Shown here: positions 34,509 through 46,440 of the stretch, in pieces
Numbering within the stretch: position 1 is the stretch's first letter
How the letters are laid out: the number at the start of each line of letters is the position of its first letter
NCBI GenBank assembly: GCA_014905825.1
Contig: JACGCN010000001.1
Location: forward strand, 2,976,001-3,040,000
Length of the DNA: 64,000 bases
DNA from: Lyophyllum atratum
Lineage: Eukaryota; Basidiomycota; Agaricomycetes; Agaricales; Lyophyllaceae
Direction of reading: 5' to 3'
The notes under the pieces: model-generated
Databases searched by the model: none
What the model saw: the letters and a program-made list of their open reading frames with translations, nothing else
Told to the model about the DNA's origin: nothing
Position numbers and translations under genes: made by a program

Positions 34509-37500
34509 ATGGACCCAGGTGGCAGTACCTCCGCATCCCAGAAGCTGGAAGCAGACGATAAAACTCGACAAACGCGATGTCAAGCCACTGGTCAAAACCT
34601 TGAACCGCGTTCCTCGTACGTAGTCTCCATCCGCCGCTAGATTACCTCCTGATAAAGTCTATGCACCCAATTAGGAGCTTGTGTAAGTCACGAGCGCCAC
34701 TTATATGGGGTTTCCATTCTAATCAATCTCGATAGAATGCATGCAGAAAGCAGAAGATGCGATGCGAAGGCGCTGATAACCCTCCTTGTAAACGGTGTCG
34801 AAATACAAATCTTGAGTGTCTGTTCGAAAAGCCCTCGAGGGAGGCAACACTTACCGGAGAAGCCGGCCTCGAGTCAGTAGGTATTGCCTGTGACCTGCCC
34901 GCATTACTGACGCTATATCGTTAGGCGTATTCGAAGTCTGGAGGCTCATGTTGCTGATATTCGCCACACCCAGACCACTATATCAAACACCCTCTCGGAA
35001 CTCGTCGCACATTTGCGCACCGGAGCCTTCAGCGCTCGATCTCCGGCAGCATACTCGCAGTCTTTCCACCAGCCTTCACCCAGCCTAAATTCACCCTCGA
35101 TGTCCACACCAACCACTAGTCACCAACACGTCAGCGAGATGCATCCTTCCCCACCGGCAGGTCCTAATGCGTTCCCGACATCCCATCAGGTTATCCCACC
35201 CCCAAGGCAGAGTCGTGCATCCATACCACCTAATTCTACCTATCAGGGTTCTTCAATGGCCCCTCCAGGGCAACCCTCACCCGCCGGAGAATTTCATCCT
35301 CCTATAGTTACGCCGTCGTATGGGAATAACCAAGGCACACAAGCCTACAATCATGGCTCAACACCTACCGCCCCCGTTTTGCCTCCTTTCTCCAGCATAT
35401 CTACGATGGGGCCTCCCTCTGCACAGACCAGTGTTTCTTCCCTCCGATACCAGGCTTCGGATAATGCCCACTCCCGTTCCATGTCAAGGAACCAGCTATC
35501 GGGGTCGAAGAGGCAGGCTTCGTCCAATGTCACGAGTGCAAACTCTTCTGATCTTGATGACGAAGACAACGGAGAGTTGCCTGCTTCCGGCCTTGTCGCT
35601 CCATGGGAAGTACTTAGAGGATTGGCTGATGTTGCCATTGAACGGGCTGCTAAAGTAAGCGTATCAGGCTTCCGATATACTAGGTTCTAACTTCTTTCTG
35701 TAATAGGAAAACGGAGATAGTAGTGGTCCGCACAGTCGGGCCCGCACGCCATCGCCCGACAGGCAGGGAAGACCCTCAAAACGCAGGAAAATTCGCCACA
35801 AACTTCAGCGCAGCCTCACATTCCCTGACGGTAATTATCCGTGTCCCTCGCACGTCATTTGCTAATATGCATGTCCATCCAGTGGTAACGAAGAATATCA
35901 TTTCTGAAGCTGAAGCACGTGAACTTTTCAATATGTCGGTCACTTCTCCCAGTTTGAAAAATTATTCTCACACATCTTCTTAGCTTCTACCGCGGGTGTT
36001 CGACGTTTTTGTGAGTGACAAGCCATTCTGCCGTGGCAATCTTCCTGAGGTGTATTTTAAGGCCTGTCTTCGACTCGAACAATGACACAGTTCGATGCTC
36101 TGCATGAGCGTTCTCCTTTCGCTGTGGACTGCATTTGTATGGTTGCAGCACGCACTCGTGACGGTGGAGGTATGCTCACTCTCTTCACGCTTCCTGCGAT
36201 TATTGAACTTTTCGATAGATCCATCGAGCGAGACCTACATAAAGATCCTCGACGAAGTTCAATCAATTTCATGCGCAACTCTTTTTGCACCCGTAATGCG
36301 CAATGAGGCAGTACAGGCGATGAGTAAGAGGACAACTGCCCAAACAATAAGGTCAACCCATTGACGTGCCTACCAGTCCTCGTTTCAGGTTGGTCTGACA
36401 ATGGATGGCTGAGCGGAGGCCATGCTGTCCGTATGGCTATGGAGTTATGTGAGTTCTTGCCTGCGTATGTTATGACAATGAACTCATTTCTCGACTTAGC
36501 TATGCATAAAGCTTGGCCAAGGCTTCTTAGGCGTATGAAAGCCCACAAGGCTGACGCTGTTGAAGATAGGGACCTCGTCATTGCCAGTCGCACCTGGTTC
36601 TGTCTATACCTCTTCGAACATCAGTCAGTACCCTATTGTCGACACGTTGTAGCTTAAGTTCATTGAATATGTGGGCAGGCTTTCCTATGGAACTGGAAGA
36701 CCGGCAGTTCTAAAAGATGACGAGAGCATTCAAGAGTGTCGGCTACTTCTTCAACATCCCTTAGCAATCGAAGATGATATGCGGCTTGTGTCAACGGTCG
36801 AGCTCATGGCGATTCGTGAGAGAGTGAACAATGCCCTATCTCCTATCGAAGGTCCCGTCGGAGAGGAGCACTTTACCGGACTTCGGGAAGCGGACGGCGA
36901 ATTCAGCAATTGGTACAAAGTCTGGGACCATGCATTTTCCCAAAAATACGAAGATGCAAGTAAGATCGATTCCTTACTAGAATTTGGACCGACTTGTTGA
37001 CTGCACACCTCAGCATTTTACCGACAAAGTCTTCAAATTCAACACTTGCACGCTGAGCTATTCCACAACGCCACGGCCTTGAGGGGCATAAATGGTCCTG
37101 ATGATGTCCAAAGCATGCCAGCAGTGCAGAGGCAGCTTGCACTTCGATCCATCCAGATCGCTCGCCAAGGGTTAGATATCACTGTCAATTCTCCGGCATA
37201 TCGAGAAGGGATGAAGTACGGTATGTGCCTATGAGCCCATATCTCGGGCGTTGTTTTCACGTCCTGGCTCTGTCAGCGGTCCATTACACTCATGCAACAG
37301 CTACGTTCGCTGCATCTTTTTTGCTAAGATTAGCACGCTTGTTGTAAGTTGAGCGCCTCGCAATCATTTTCGCAGCATTAATCTTTTACAGCCCAAACGA
37401 CTGCAACATGTCTGAAATCAGAACTCAAGTTGAACGGCTGGCGAATCTTATGTCAGAAGGTACGCCCTCAACTCGTTTTGAAGGATTTTGAATGCTAACC

Positions 37501-38026
37501 AATGCATCTAGTTCCTGGGAAACGTTACGCGTTGACCCTTCAACTTATGCTGAAACGGTCGAAGAAACGAAAGGCCGGATCAATGTCACGCTCTCCGAAG
37601 ACTTCACGTGAACCCCATCGCCCAATGGCGATGATTATGGATCATTCGTCGGGGAATATACCAGTTGCAGGGCAAATATCTCATCAGCGACACCAGGAAC
37701 CCTTTTCCCCTCAGTATGATACCTCATTCTCAGGATTGGACCAGATGCACGGCTCTCATGCTGGCCCTGGTGGAACGCCGCATCATCCGCAACACCATCC
37801 GCTACATCACCATCACCACCACCAGCAACAGATACACCAGCAGCAACACTACCAGCATGCCACAGACGCAGAGCATATTTGGCGAGGGTTTGAGATGACT
37901 GCGAACGAGCAGCTACCGGTCTGGATTTCAGACCAAAGTCTCGGCGGCAGCTCGTTCGTGCAGAGCGGGATGGACGCGTTTTTGTTGCCCAACGACTATA
38001 TGCCGCCTGCGCCTCAGATCTGGTGA
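34509..38026 (+). CDS. Zn2Cys6 transcription factor with fungal_trans domain
   Basis: Nuclear regulator of roughly 950 residues. The zinc cluster is ACNACRKQKMRCEGADNPPC followed by KRCRNTNLECLF, which gives all six Cys. The coiled region (RIRSLEAHVADIRHTQTTIS) is the usual dimerisation helix. A long Ser/Pro/Gln-rich stretch (35040-35530) comes next. The fungal-specific regulatory domain starts at KNIISEAEARELFNIFYRGC and LPVFDSNND and includes DALHERSPFAVDCICMVAAR, RMAMELSMHKAWPRL, WFCLYLFEHQLSYGTGRPAV and ALRSIQIARQGLDI. The C-terminus is His/Gln-rich and ends MPPAPQIW. Two frame problems are seen: an extra base at about 36089 (NNDT to FDALHERSPF), and the first exon, where the ATG at 34509 (MDPGGSTSASQKLEADDK) is out of frame with the exon that splices to the zinc cluster (LVKTLNRVPR joined to ACNAC). 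Confidence 0.88.
37799..37860 (+). repeat. CAC/CAG-rich low-complexity coding tract
   Basis: A run of CAT/CAC and CAG codons inside the C-terminus of the Zn2Cys6 regulator encodes a His- then Gln-rich segment (core HHHHHHQQQIHQQQHYQHA). Such tracts are typical of fungal activators and are length-variable. Confidence 0.85.
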
Positions 38027-38182
38027 GATGTGTATTGTACGACAGGCTTGTACAGAACCATCTTGATGTTCGTACTTGATCCTTATGTAATAACAATGTT
38101 CGCTTTCTATGCAGTTACTAAATTTGGATTTCCACCCTAAATTTGGAATCGTCATAATCCTCGCAGCTCGTCTCGACCTCTC

Positions 38183-40160
38183 ATGACTTCTAGACCTGAT
38201 TTCAAACGATGGCCCTCAGCAGCAGCTACCCTCCTCCCCCTTCGCTCTATCCTCCGCCGCAAGAGTACGACAACAGTAGTCGCTCGTAACGTTGAAGGTT
38301 AGTTCCAGACAGCAAATGAGCATTAGTGTTCTAACAGATCTTCCAGAGGTAACAATACGACGTAAATTCATTTTGAAACTCGCCAAGGCCCTCTTGTCCT
38401 TTGGAGCTCCCTCTCACCGTATAGAATCACAGCTCAAGGCAGCGTCTGATATTCTGGACGCCCAAGCTGGTCAGTGAATTCTCCAACATTCTCTCATACA
38501 TTCTAACACCAGGTCTCAAAGAATTTGTCCACCTGCCGAACATAATTATCGTATCCATAAGGAATGGGGATACAAGATCGACCCGCACACATTTCGTTCG
38601 CGCCACAGGCCGCATTGCATTGACGAATCTTCACAAGGTTCACATGATTTATCGTGATGTCTTGCATGACAATATGGGGGCAGCAGCTGGTACTGAAGCT
38701 CTTAGGCAACTCCTGCGATCCCCGCCCATCTATCGTCTCCTTACTCGGTGTGCTCTTGCGTTCGTATGTGCAACCATCATCTGTGTGCTCTCATTCGGCG
38801 GATCCCCGATCGATATGTGGATTAGTGGGATATGCGCCTGTTGTTTGCAATACCTTGGACTGAATGCTGCCAACAAAAGTTCCATGTATGCCAACGTTTA
38901 CGAGTAAGCCGTTGCCATGCAAAACTTGGTTTCTGGGAAGTCTAATCTGATGTCAGAATATCTGTATCAATAATCGTGGCGTTTGTGGCCCGAGGTTTGA
39001 GCAGCATCCCGGGAAACTTGTTTTGTTACAGTGCAATTTCTTCGGCCGGAGTGGTTGTCATCCTTCCAGGCTTTACTGTGTGTACGTCGCGATTGACACG
39101 CATATATCCAGATCATGCTAAGCGCACGGCTCTGACAGTGACGAGTGCTCTAGAATTGATGTCCAGAAACATATTCTGTGGGTCTGTCCGAATTGTTTAT
39201 GCAATCATATACACTTTGTTTCTGGCAAGTGATATCCTGATAATTCTTGAATTCATCCTCATATTGTTGACAGGGATTCGGCCTTACCATTGGATCTGAC
39301 TTCTATTTGGTGGTGGACCGCCGTGCTCGTCGTGCGTACTATCGAGGAAATACACCACAAGACTTCACCTACACCCATGGGCATTTTACGATGGTCAATG
39401 GAACCTCGCCATTGATCGCAATCAGTGGAGTGCTCGCTCAAGGGAACTCGAGCGAACTCTTGCACATCGTCAAAGGTGAATAGTCATGTTCCTCCAAGAC
39501 AGGTTTCCTTATTAGTCCCAAGGTTGTAATCGCGATCCAGTCCTGGCCCTGGTACAAGCAACCCTTGCCTTGGTGGACTATGTTCTTCCTGGTACCAATT
39601 TATTCGACGTGTTCTTCTCTATCGAATCTTCAGGCCTGGAATCAGTGGCAGCTCTTGGTCATGGTCACCTTCTCTTGCTGTGCATATGCGGCAAATCGAG
39701 CGACAAGCACTGTCCTTCCAGGAAGAACTGATATTGTAGCAGCGTCTGGCGCCTTCGTTATCGGATCGCTTGGAAACATATACTCGCGAGTTGTTCGCGG
39801 GACAGCTTTTACTTCAATGGTGACTGGTGTTTTGTTCTTGGTTCCTGTAAGCCTAGACTTGCCATCGACTTCGCAACGGACAAAAATTACATCTGACCGC
39901 CTACTAGTCTGGGATCGCTCAAGGAGGTGGCCTGACGCAGACGTACCATAGCTCGGCTGAACAATACTTCTGGCGGGTTCTCGTTGGCTTTACGCATGAT
40001 CTCTGTCGCCTCTGGAGTTACCATCGGTTTGTTTGTAAGTCAGGTTATAGGTACGTCTACAGCTTATCACGACACTTGCCATTCTGCAATACTTGAACCT
40101 TGTGTTTCTCTAGTCTATCTCTTTGGATCTCGTAAGAATGCCGCTCACTTCGCCTTTTGA
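38183..40160 (+). CDS. ThrE-type (DUF1212) multi-pass membrane transporter
   Basis: Member of the threonine/serine exporter-like family, which includes pheromone-regulated Prm10 of yeast. About 510 residues. The start at 38183 (MTSRPDFKRWPSAAATLLPL) splices in phase (VARNVE to DLPEVTIRRKF). The soluble ThrE domain is FILKLAKALLSFGAPSHRIE, LPNIIIVSIRNGDT and GRIALTNLHKVHMIYRDVLH. Membrane helices follow: CALAFVCATIICVLSF, ISVSIIVAFVARGLSSIPG, SSAGVVVILPGFTVLTSALE, and after a loop (GCNRDP, WPWYKQPLPWWTMFFLVP) further helices up to FSLALRMISVASGVTIGLFV and the end SRKNAAHFAF. Two extra bases break the frame at about 39539 and 39969; removing each restores conserved text (DPSWPWY; EQYSGGFSLALRM). 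Yeast and bacterial relatives suggest amino-acid export, but the fungal substrate is unknown. Confidence 0.85.
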
Positions 40161-40301
40161 TTTCGCCTCCTCTCTGTTGCGCTCCCTCTGGACCTGTTGC
40201 ATGCCCCATTGTCGAAGTAAAATAGCAATGATTATTGTATCAAGACCAAGATACGGAACTAAGAGTAATACTATAAATTATCTAGGATACCTTGAACCAT
40301 A

Positions 40302-43300
40302 TCAACCAAACAACTGATTAAGCTCCTCCATCCTGCGCTGCAGCAAGTCTGCTTTGCTGAAATTATGGCCAAGCGTCATGTTCGCCAATTCTGTCTTTTT
40401 CCTCTGTACCTCCAACAACCGAGCTTCTATAGAGTTCTCGATGATCAACTTTACGGTGGTCACCGGCCGTGTCTGCCCCAAACGATGCTATAATGCGTGT
40501 CAGCAGATAAGTACATCAGTGAACGAAGGACGAACAATACGATCCACTGCCTGATTCTCAACGGCGGGGTTCCTGTGTATATATTGGTCAGAATATGTCG
40601 TCGAACGCACGGAAAGCATCATACCAGTAAGGATCCATCAGATACACCCGCTGCGCAGCAGTGAGGTTCAAGCCGACACCTCCGGCTTTCAAACTGACTA
40701 GGAGAACTTCACAACTCGGATCATGCTTCAATGCATCCATAGCTCGAGTTCTGTCATCACGTTTCATTGTGCCATCCAACCTATCGTATCGAATGCCAGC
40801 CGCCTCTAAAGCATCCTCGATCCTGTGGAAATGAGCGATGATCCTTTGATACGACGAATGGTTAAACTCACTTGTCAAGCATACTGGTCCATTGCGAACT
40901 GGAGGATGTAATAGATGAATATCATGTTTCTCAAACTGTGCGCTACACTTACAAAACAACCGTCTTGACCACTCCGTCATCGACTTGATTTCCTTGGTTG
41001 TCGATCATCTGGACCTCGATGGAAGATGGATCATAATTTGCAGAGTACGGGTTCGCCCGAGAGAACAGAACGAGATCACCCAACAGCGCCTTAACCTTGG
41101 TGGACGGATGGAAATTCTCCAGTGAGGCACCCTTTTGTCTCTTTTCACGCTTCTGTGGTTTCTTCTTGGAAGACGTGGCGTCGGAGGAAGGTTCCGGCTT
41201 GATCTCCACAGCATCGGACGGCGAAAGCCCAGTCTGACAAGCAGAGCACGAGCGCCGCGTATCGGGCGTGACGTTGGGCCATCCAGGACATATCGAGTTG
41301 CGATAGCACTCTAGACAGAAGAGGTGTTGGCAGCGGGTCAGGATGGGACGCGGAGTGGCTGGGCTGCTAGCGCGGGTCGACCCACGAGAAGCCGTGCCTT
41401 TGCCTTTCCTTCCTCGTTTAGACGTTGAAGGACCATCCAGATCGGCTCCGTCCGACTGTGCTTCAAGAGCTACGCAAAGCTCCCCTGCGCACTCTACACA
41501 TTGAGTAGTTGCCGATTCACGTAAGAGTGCGAATATCGCCGCGGCACGGGCAGCATTTAACCCGTCCTTTGCTATATCGGCGACTATATCTTCATAGGAG
41601 GCGGCAGAATCCTGGGATTGCTCTGTCTGGCCAAGGCCCTTTCCCTTCACGAGCTCGAAGTGGTCGCAGATTTGACGGAGGCGGAGGATCTTCTGTAGAA
41701 TACCAACGTAATTCTTCATGACCTCGTTTTTCGTGGACATTTCCGTAAACTCGGCTTTAGACTCATTGAAGAATTGGTCGTAAATGGCCTGCTCCTCAGG
41801 GTCAAATTTGAGATAACGCAGTTCGTCGCGTCGAGGAGGTAGTGCAAGGATTTTCTTCCCATCCAGCGTCTTAGTCTCCTTGGTCCGACGTAACGTGATG
41901 CACTTCATTATCGTTTGAAGGCGCGCAACCCCCAAAGTTTGCCCGAATTTCACAGGACTCCCAATGAATTCGGTCCAAATGTTCTTGTCATCGAATGGGT
42001 CCAATCGAAGGAACTTGATGAGCGCGAACACATCGTCCAATTTGTTCTGTACAGGAGTTCCGGTCAGACATAAACGTCGATCGGCCATCAAATCGCATGA
42101 GGCGCGACTGCCAACAGTACCAGTCTCCTTGATGGAACTGTGCGAATTTCAGAAAAAGAAACTGGATTTAACGCGTGAGCACTTACTGGGCTTCGTCGAG
42201 GACGACGCGGAACCAATGTATGCTTTGCAGGGCACTGGTTGCTTCAACGCTGCCACACCCAACAATAGCCGCAGACTTCTTCCTCTTCAAGCCGCCCTTC
42301 TTCGCTTTGGGCAACCTCAACACCTGATTGCCATGCTCATCAATGTCGACCCCACCCGCTCCATCGCTGCTACAACCCTCATCCTCGTCATCGTCTGCAT
42401 TGGCTACACATCTATTTTGCTTCGAGAACTCGGAGGCAAGGGTGGCAAACGTTGTGATAACGGCATCAAAGTCCGCCAGAAAAGTAGGATCCGGCCTGCG
42501 AGCATTGCCGTGGTAGACGTACACGCGGAGTGGTGTTCCCGTGCGAACCCGTACAGGTGGTTTGACATCAGGTTCAACATCCATGGACGTCAACAAAGTC
42601 AGCTGCGACATTGACTGCGATGGTGTAGGTGGTAGACAGAGGCCGCCGCTTCCACCGAACACTGTCACTTCCCCTTTCCAATGTTCTCTGAACTGGTCTT
42701 CCCAGTTTGATACCGTCGAGAGCGGACATACAATGAGTGTTGCGCGACTCCTTGCCTTGATCCGGGCAGCGCGAGTATACTCCGCCTCTAGTCTCTCCTG
42801 GGTCTTTGCGTTCTTGGCTTTCTGCTTTTGCGAAGAACCGGGATCGGGCGTGGGCATACCCCAGACGCTGCCAGCGAAATGGCCGGCTTCCACGGTGTCG
42901 AAGTTTCGAGAAGGGGGTTCGAGTTCCTCCAGAGGTGTCGCTGCAAATCCCCTTGCGGAATCAAGAGTTGCTGCTATGAGGGAAACACAGGTTATAGTTT
43001 TCCCGAGGCCCATCTATTACCGAGGGATTCTTAGTCACTCTAAAGATGAAAAGGAGATAATACACCTACGTCATCTGCCAAGATGGCACCTTTAGTTTCG
43101 ACGGGCTCCTCGAAAACCTCCTTCTGTGTGACGATGTGAAACCAGGAGACTTGGTGAGACATTGGATTTGTGCGTAACTGCCATAGCGAGGAGAATTTTC
43201 CATCTGGGCCGCGTCTCTCGCGCTCACGCTCCAATAAGAACGTCAGTGCTTTCTTTTGATGCGGATACAATTTTGTCGCGACCTCGGAGGCTACGGGAAC

Positions 43301-44676
43301 AATATGTGAATAAGTGAAAGATTAAGTTCTGGATCTACAAGCAACGTACAAGGTTCCGTTTCGGTCAATTCGTCTCCATCTTTCAGACTTTTGAAGAGTT
43401 CATCCACTTGATTTCTTTGCACTTCAACACTCTTCCCTGTCATGGTCGGAGTGGTCCAACGTGAGTTGTTGTTACCAACGGGTCCATATCCAAGCCGGTT
43501 TGAAGCCAAGATTGCGCGATTGTGACCCCCAGGGGGCGGGTCATGGGGGTTGTGATAATGATAATTAGCGAGTCGATGCACGTCGTAAGGCGGTGTGGGG
43601 TGGTCGAGGAGGAGACCACACTGGCGAAGATAGTTCCCGACGACAGGTATATTCCCTTTGGGGGTGTAGACAAGCATTTGAAGAGGGAGAATCGGGAGCT
43701 TGGAAATCAAAGAATAAATTCCAGGAAACTGAACAGGGGGATCAGAGAGTCTTACATTGGGTGGCCCTTTCCGCACTTTGGCATCCACGCGAATCAATCC
43801 CTTCCCTAGCATGGGACCGATAGCAGTCGCAACTTTCTGCTCAACGACACCAAAAGTATCGCCAGACATTGGTTCTCCGTTCTGACCTCTGGTCAGTGGT
43901 GCCTTGATGTTGATGGTCTCTGAACCTCCGGGTTTGTGAGGGTTGTGTTCGTAGTGAAGTCTAACAAGCGCCCACTCGGAGTCGCTTGAGGGATCTTTGG
44001 GGTGCAAATATGGAACGGGATAGAGCACGAGAGCGGTGACAGTCAGCTGTCCAATGCACACTGGAGTTTTCGGGGCAAGGTCAGGTGGTAAGGCGGACAT
44101 CGGTGGTGCCATAGGTGTCGATGTTTGCCGCGGGTGGAGAGACGGAGGGGGCGACGGCGAACTGGTGAGATCTATAACCTGGCGACTAGATGAAGCGATC
44201 ATGGAGGGGTGAGACGGCGTTGGAGGCGTGAACGCCGAGGGTATACGAGGCGGGGTCGGCGGAGGGAGTTGTGTTTGGGAGTGCCGGGGGACAAAAAGGG
44301 TCGAAGGGCCTGCAAAAGCGGGGCGATAGACGGCTGAATTTGTGGGGGCGTGTGAGGGGAAAGATGATGAGGGACGGGAAGGGCTGGACTTGGCGAAAGG
44401 GCCGTCGGGAATTGGAAGACCCTGGGTGTGGTGGAACGACGGCAATCGCGGCAGAGCATCGGTCTGGCCGACAAATACACTTTGTCCGTTCGGTGGATCG
44501 AATCTCGAAGGCGGAGAGTCCATGCGCGCGCGTTTCGAGAAGTGTTGCGAGCCATAGTGGTCATTCGACTCGTCTTCATCCTGCGTCAAGTCTATGTGGT
44601 TATGCTGCGTGAAAGCAGATGGCAAGGATAGCGTCGACATCGATGACGCTGACCCAGGGGCACTGTGTGCGTCCAT
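40302..44676 (-). CDS. SNF2-family ATPase with RING finger, Rad5/HLTF/Rad16-like
   Basis: About 1,300 residues, nuclear. The first 250 residues are Ser/Pro-rich and disordered. A conserved but unnamed region follows (CIGQLTVTALVLYPVPYLHP, GLIRVDAKVRKGP, LVYTPKGNIPVVGNYLRQCG), the place where Rad5/HLTF carry HIRAN; I cannot confirm HIRAN. SNF2 motifs are LYPHQKKALTFLLERE (Q-like), GAILADD joined to MGLGKTITC (Walker A), TLIVCPLSTVSNWEDQ (Ia), VVLDEAHSIKE (DEAH), and LCLTGTPVQNKLDDVFALIK (III). A C3HC4 RING (CVECAGELC, then TRCQHLFCLECYRN, then CSACQTGLSP) is inserted between the two lobes. Lobe 2 has FSQWTSML, YDRLDGTMKRDDR, LLVSLKAGGVGLNLTAA and NQAVDRIHRLGQTRPV. This layout is the post-replication-repair/remodelling E3 type. 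Introns are short and all checked joins keep the frame. Confidence 0.9.
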
Positions 44677-45103
44677 GGGGCTTGCAGCGAGGAAGGATGC
44701 TGCTTGTCGGTGAAAGCGGCGAGGAGGGGAAGATTACGGCGACCGAGCAGAGTATCAGCCCAATCCCAATTCCAATTCTTGCTTTCACGTGATCGTCTGT
44801 GTCAGCACAACTGCCAGGGTAAGCTTACCAAGCGAACGCCCGTATGAATCAGCGTATATCAGGCAGTGTCACCGCAAAATAATCTGCGCATTCTGAAGAC
44901 AGAACGCACTCAGCATCGCCTTGGAACTGACTCGCCTTTTTCCCAGTTCAAAATGTCGCAGCAAAGTTGCAGGTTCCGATGGCTGTACACCTGCTGATGT
45001 TAACAGATACAAACAAAAATGTGCTTAATTTTAAACCTGACCACAGCAGGTTCGAATGCTTGAGCCTTGTAGAATTGGATAGACTACATGATGTCGCATT
45101 TTT
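44677..45103. other. Intergenic, nothing recognised
   Basis: Promoter of the Rad5-like gene and 3' flank of the RNase III-like gene. The tRNA-like string ggttcgaat near 45049 has no matching stem and was not called. Confidence 0.45.
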
Positions 45104-46185
45104 TTAAGTCCATCCCATTGCATAATAAGCCTGTCTAGCTGCCTCCTCTTTCGCCACCTGCTTGCTACTGCCTGTTCCTACACCCTTTTGAATTCCATTG
45201 ACTGCAAGACAACATACCAGAACGTCGCACAGATAATCCATGGAAGACGAAGCATTCGACGCACCTATACAGCGCACATTCCACCGGCCTGCATGCGGTG
45301 GTCCACTGAACTCAGCTGGATACTCGACTGTTACACGCCGCTGCGTTGCAGTTTGATTGAATAAAGGTAGAAAAGGCAAAGAAGGTTGCGCTGGTGCCAG
45401 AGGGTTCGGAAAAGCCGTGTACGACGGAGTATGTCTCGGCCGTGGTGGTGACGGAGGGGGCTGTGATGCGAAAAATATTGGAGGCTGGTGGTACGGAGGG
45501 GGCTGGTCGCTCTTGACTTTCTTGGGAGGGGGTGCTTCTATGGGCCGGAGGCGTTCACTCGCAGTCGGCATTTGTTCCCCTGATGGGCTATCTTGATCAA
45601 GCAAGAGGTGACTTATCCACTCCTGTACCGTCTCGATGCCGTGCTCTGCATATATTCCACCCAGGTAAGCGTGGAAGATAGATCGTGTTTCCTGTAAATC
45701 GGTCAACGGACATCGCAGAGACGTAATTGCCATAAGAATCACCTTCGGAGTGAATAGGGTGGCGAAGACATTGGGATGGCAGCGAAGCTTCTGTCGCATG
45801 TTGTACATCGTCACCCATTCATTCACATTTGCGTCCGAGAGTACCTTCTCCCGTTCAGACTGGCATAGAAATTAATGTGGTCCATCCAGATATCATGCTT
45901 GTAACTACTTACACGCATTTCTGACATTCTCAATATAGGCCTCTTATGAAAGAGTGCATGGGTCACTGAAGCGTCGAGAGCTGCCTTCCCCAGATGGATG
46001 AGCCGCTCGTTATCGCCATAGTCCTCAGGACGACCGGTAGATCTCCGCAAGGAAACGTGAGTGTATACCTGGAGAATTAGGTCACTGGAAACCTTCGGCA
46101 ACGGAGGTATGTGGCCTGAATTTTCTGCAGGCCGGGTGCGCTTCAGTGGGGTAGACGGAGAAGCGCTGGGACTGGTATAGTTCAT
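45104..46185 (-). CDS. RNase III-fold protein with dsRBD, catalytic residues missing
   Basis: About 324 residues in three exons. The N-terminal part (VSSDLILQVYTHVSLRRSTG, then GDNERLIHLGKAALDASVTH) aligns with the RNase III signature NERLEFLGDAVL, but the catalytic Asp position is Lys and the Glu is Ile. The second acidic motif (normally DVFEAYIGAIY) reads SIFHAYLGGIY, with D and E replaced. A Pro-rich linker follows. The C-terminal double-stranded-RNA-binding fold reads VTVEYPAEFSGPPHAGRWNV and ends GTGSSKQVAKEEAARQAYYA plus MGWT, with the usual SKQxAKEEAA helix. The fold is therefore RNase III plus dsRBD, probably RNA-binding only. Mitochondrial ribosomal mL44 (yeast MRPL3) has the same layout, but no targeting presequence is seen here. 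The gene sits between two SNF2 genes on the same strand. Confidence 0.75.
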
Positions 46186-46440
46186 GTCTTCTCAACGACA
46201 ATGTGCGGATGTTTGTACAGCCTGGTCATCCCAAACAGGTGATGGCGAGATCGATTGGGTAACCAGTTGACAGCAATCTAACACAAAATTGGCAGCCCTG
46301 TGTCACAACATACATAGGGTACATGTAAGTATTATGAGGGCGGTAGATAATATAAAAACCCTTTCAAGCGTATGGTACTGGAATAGCGAATATACACTGT
46401 AATTTAGAAAACAAAATGCAAGGTGTTGAGAGATTTAGAT

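Noticed and set aside
45040..45070. tRNA-like T-loop string ggttcgaat
   Set aside because: The flanking stems do not pair and no acceptor or anticodon arms are present.
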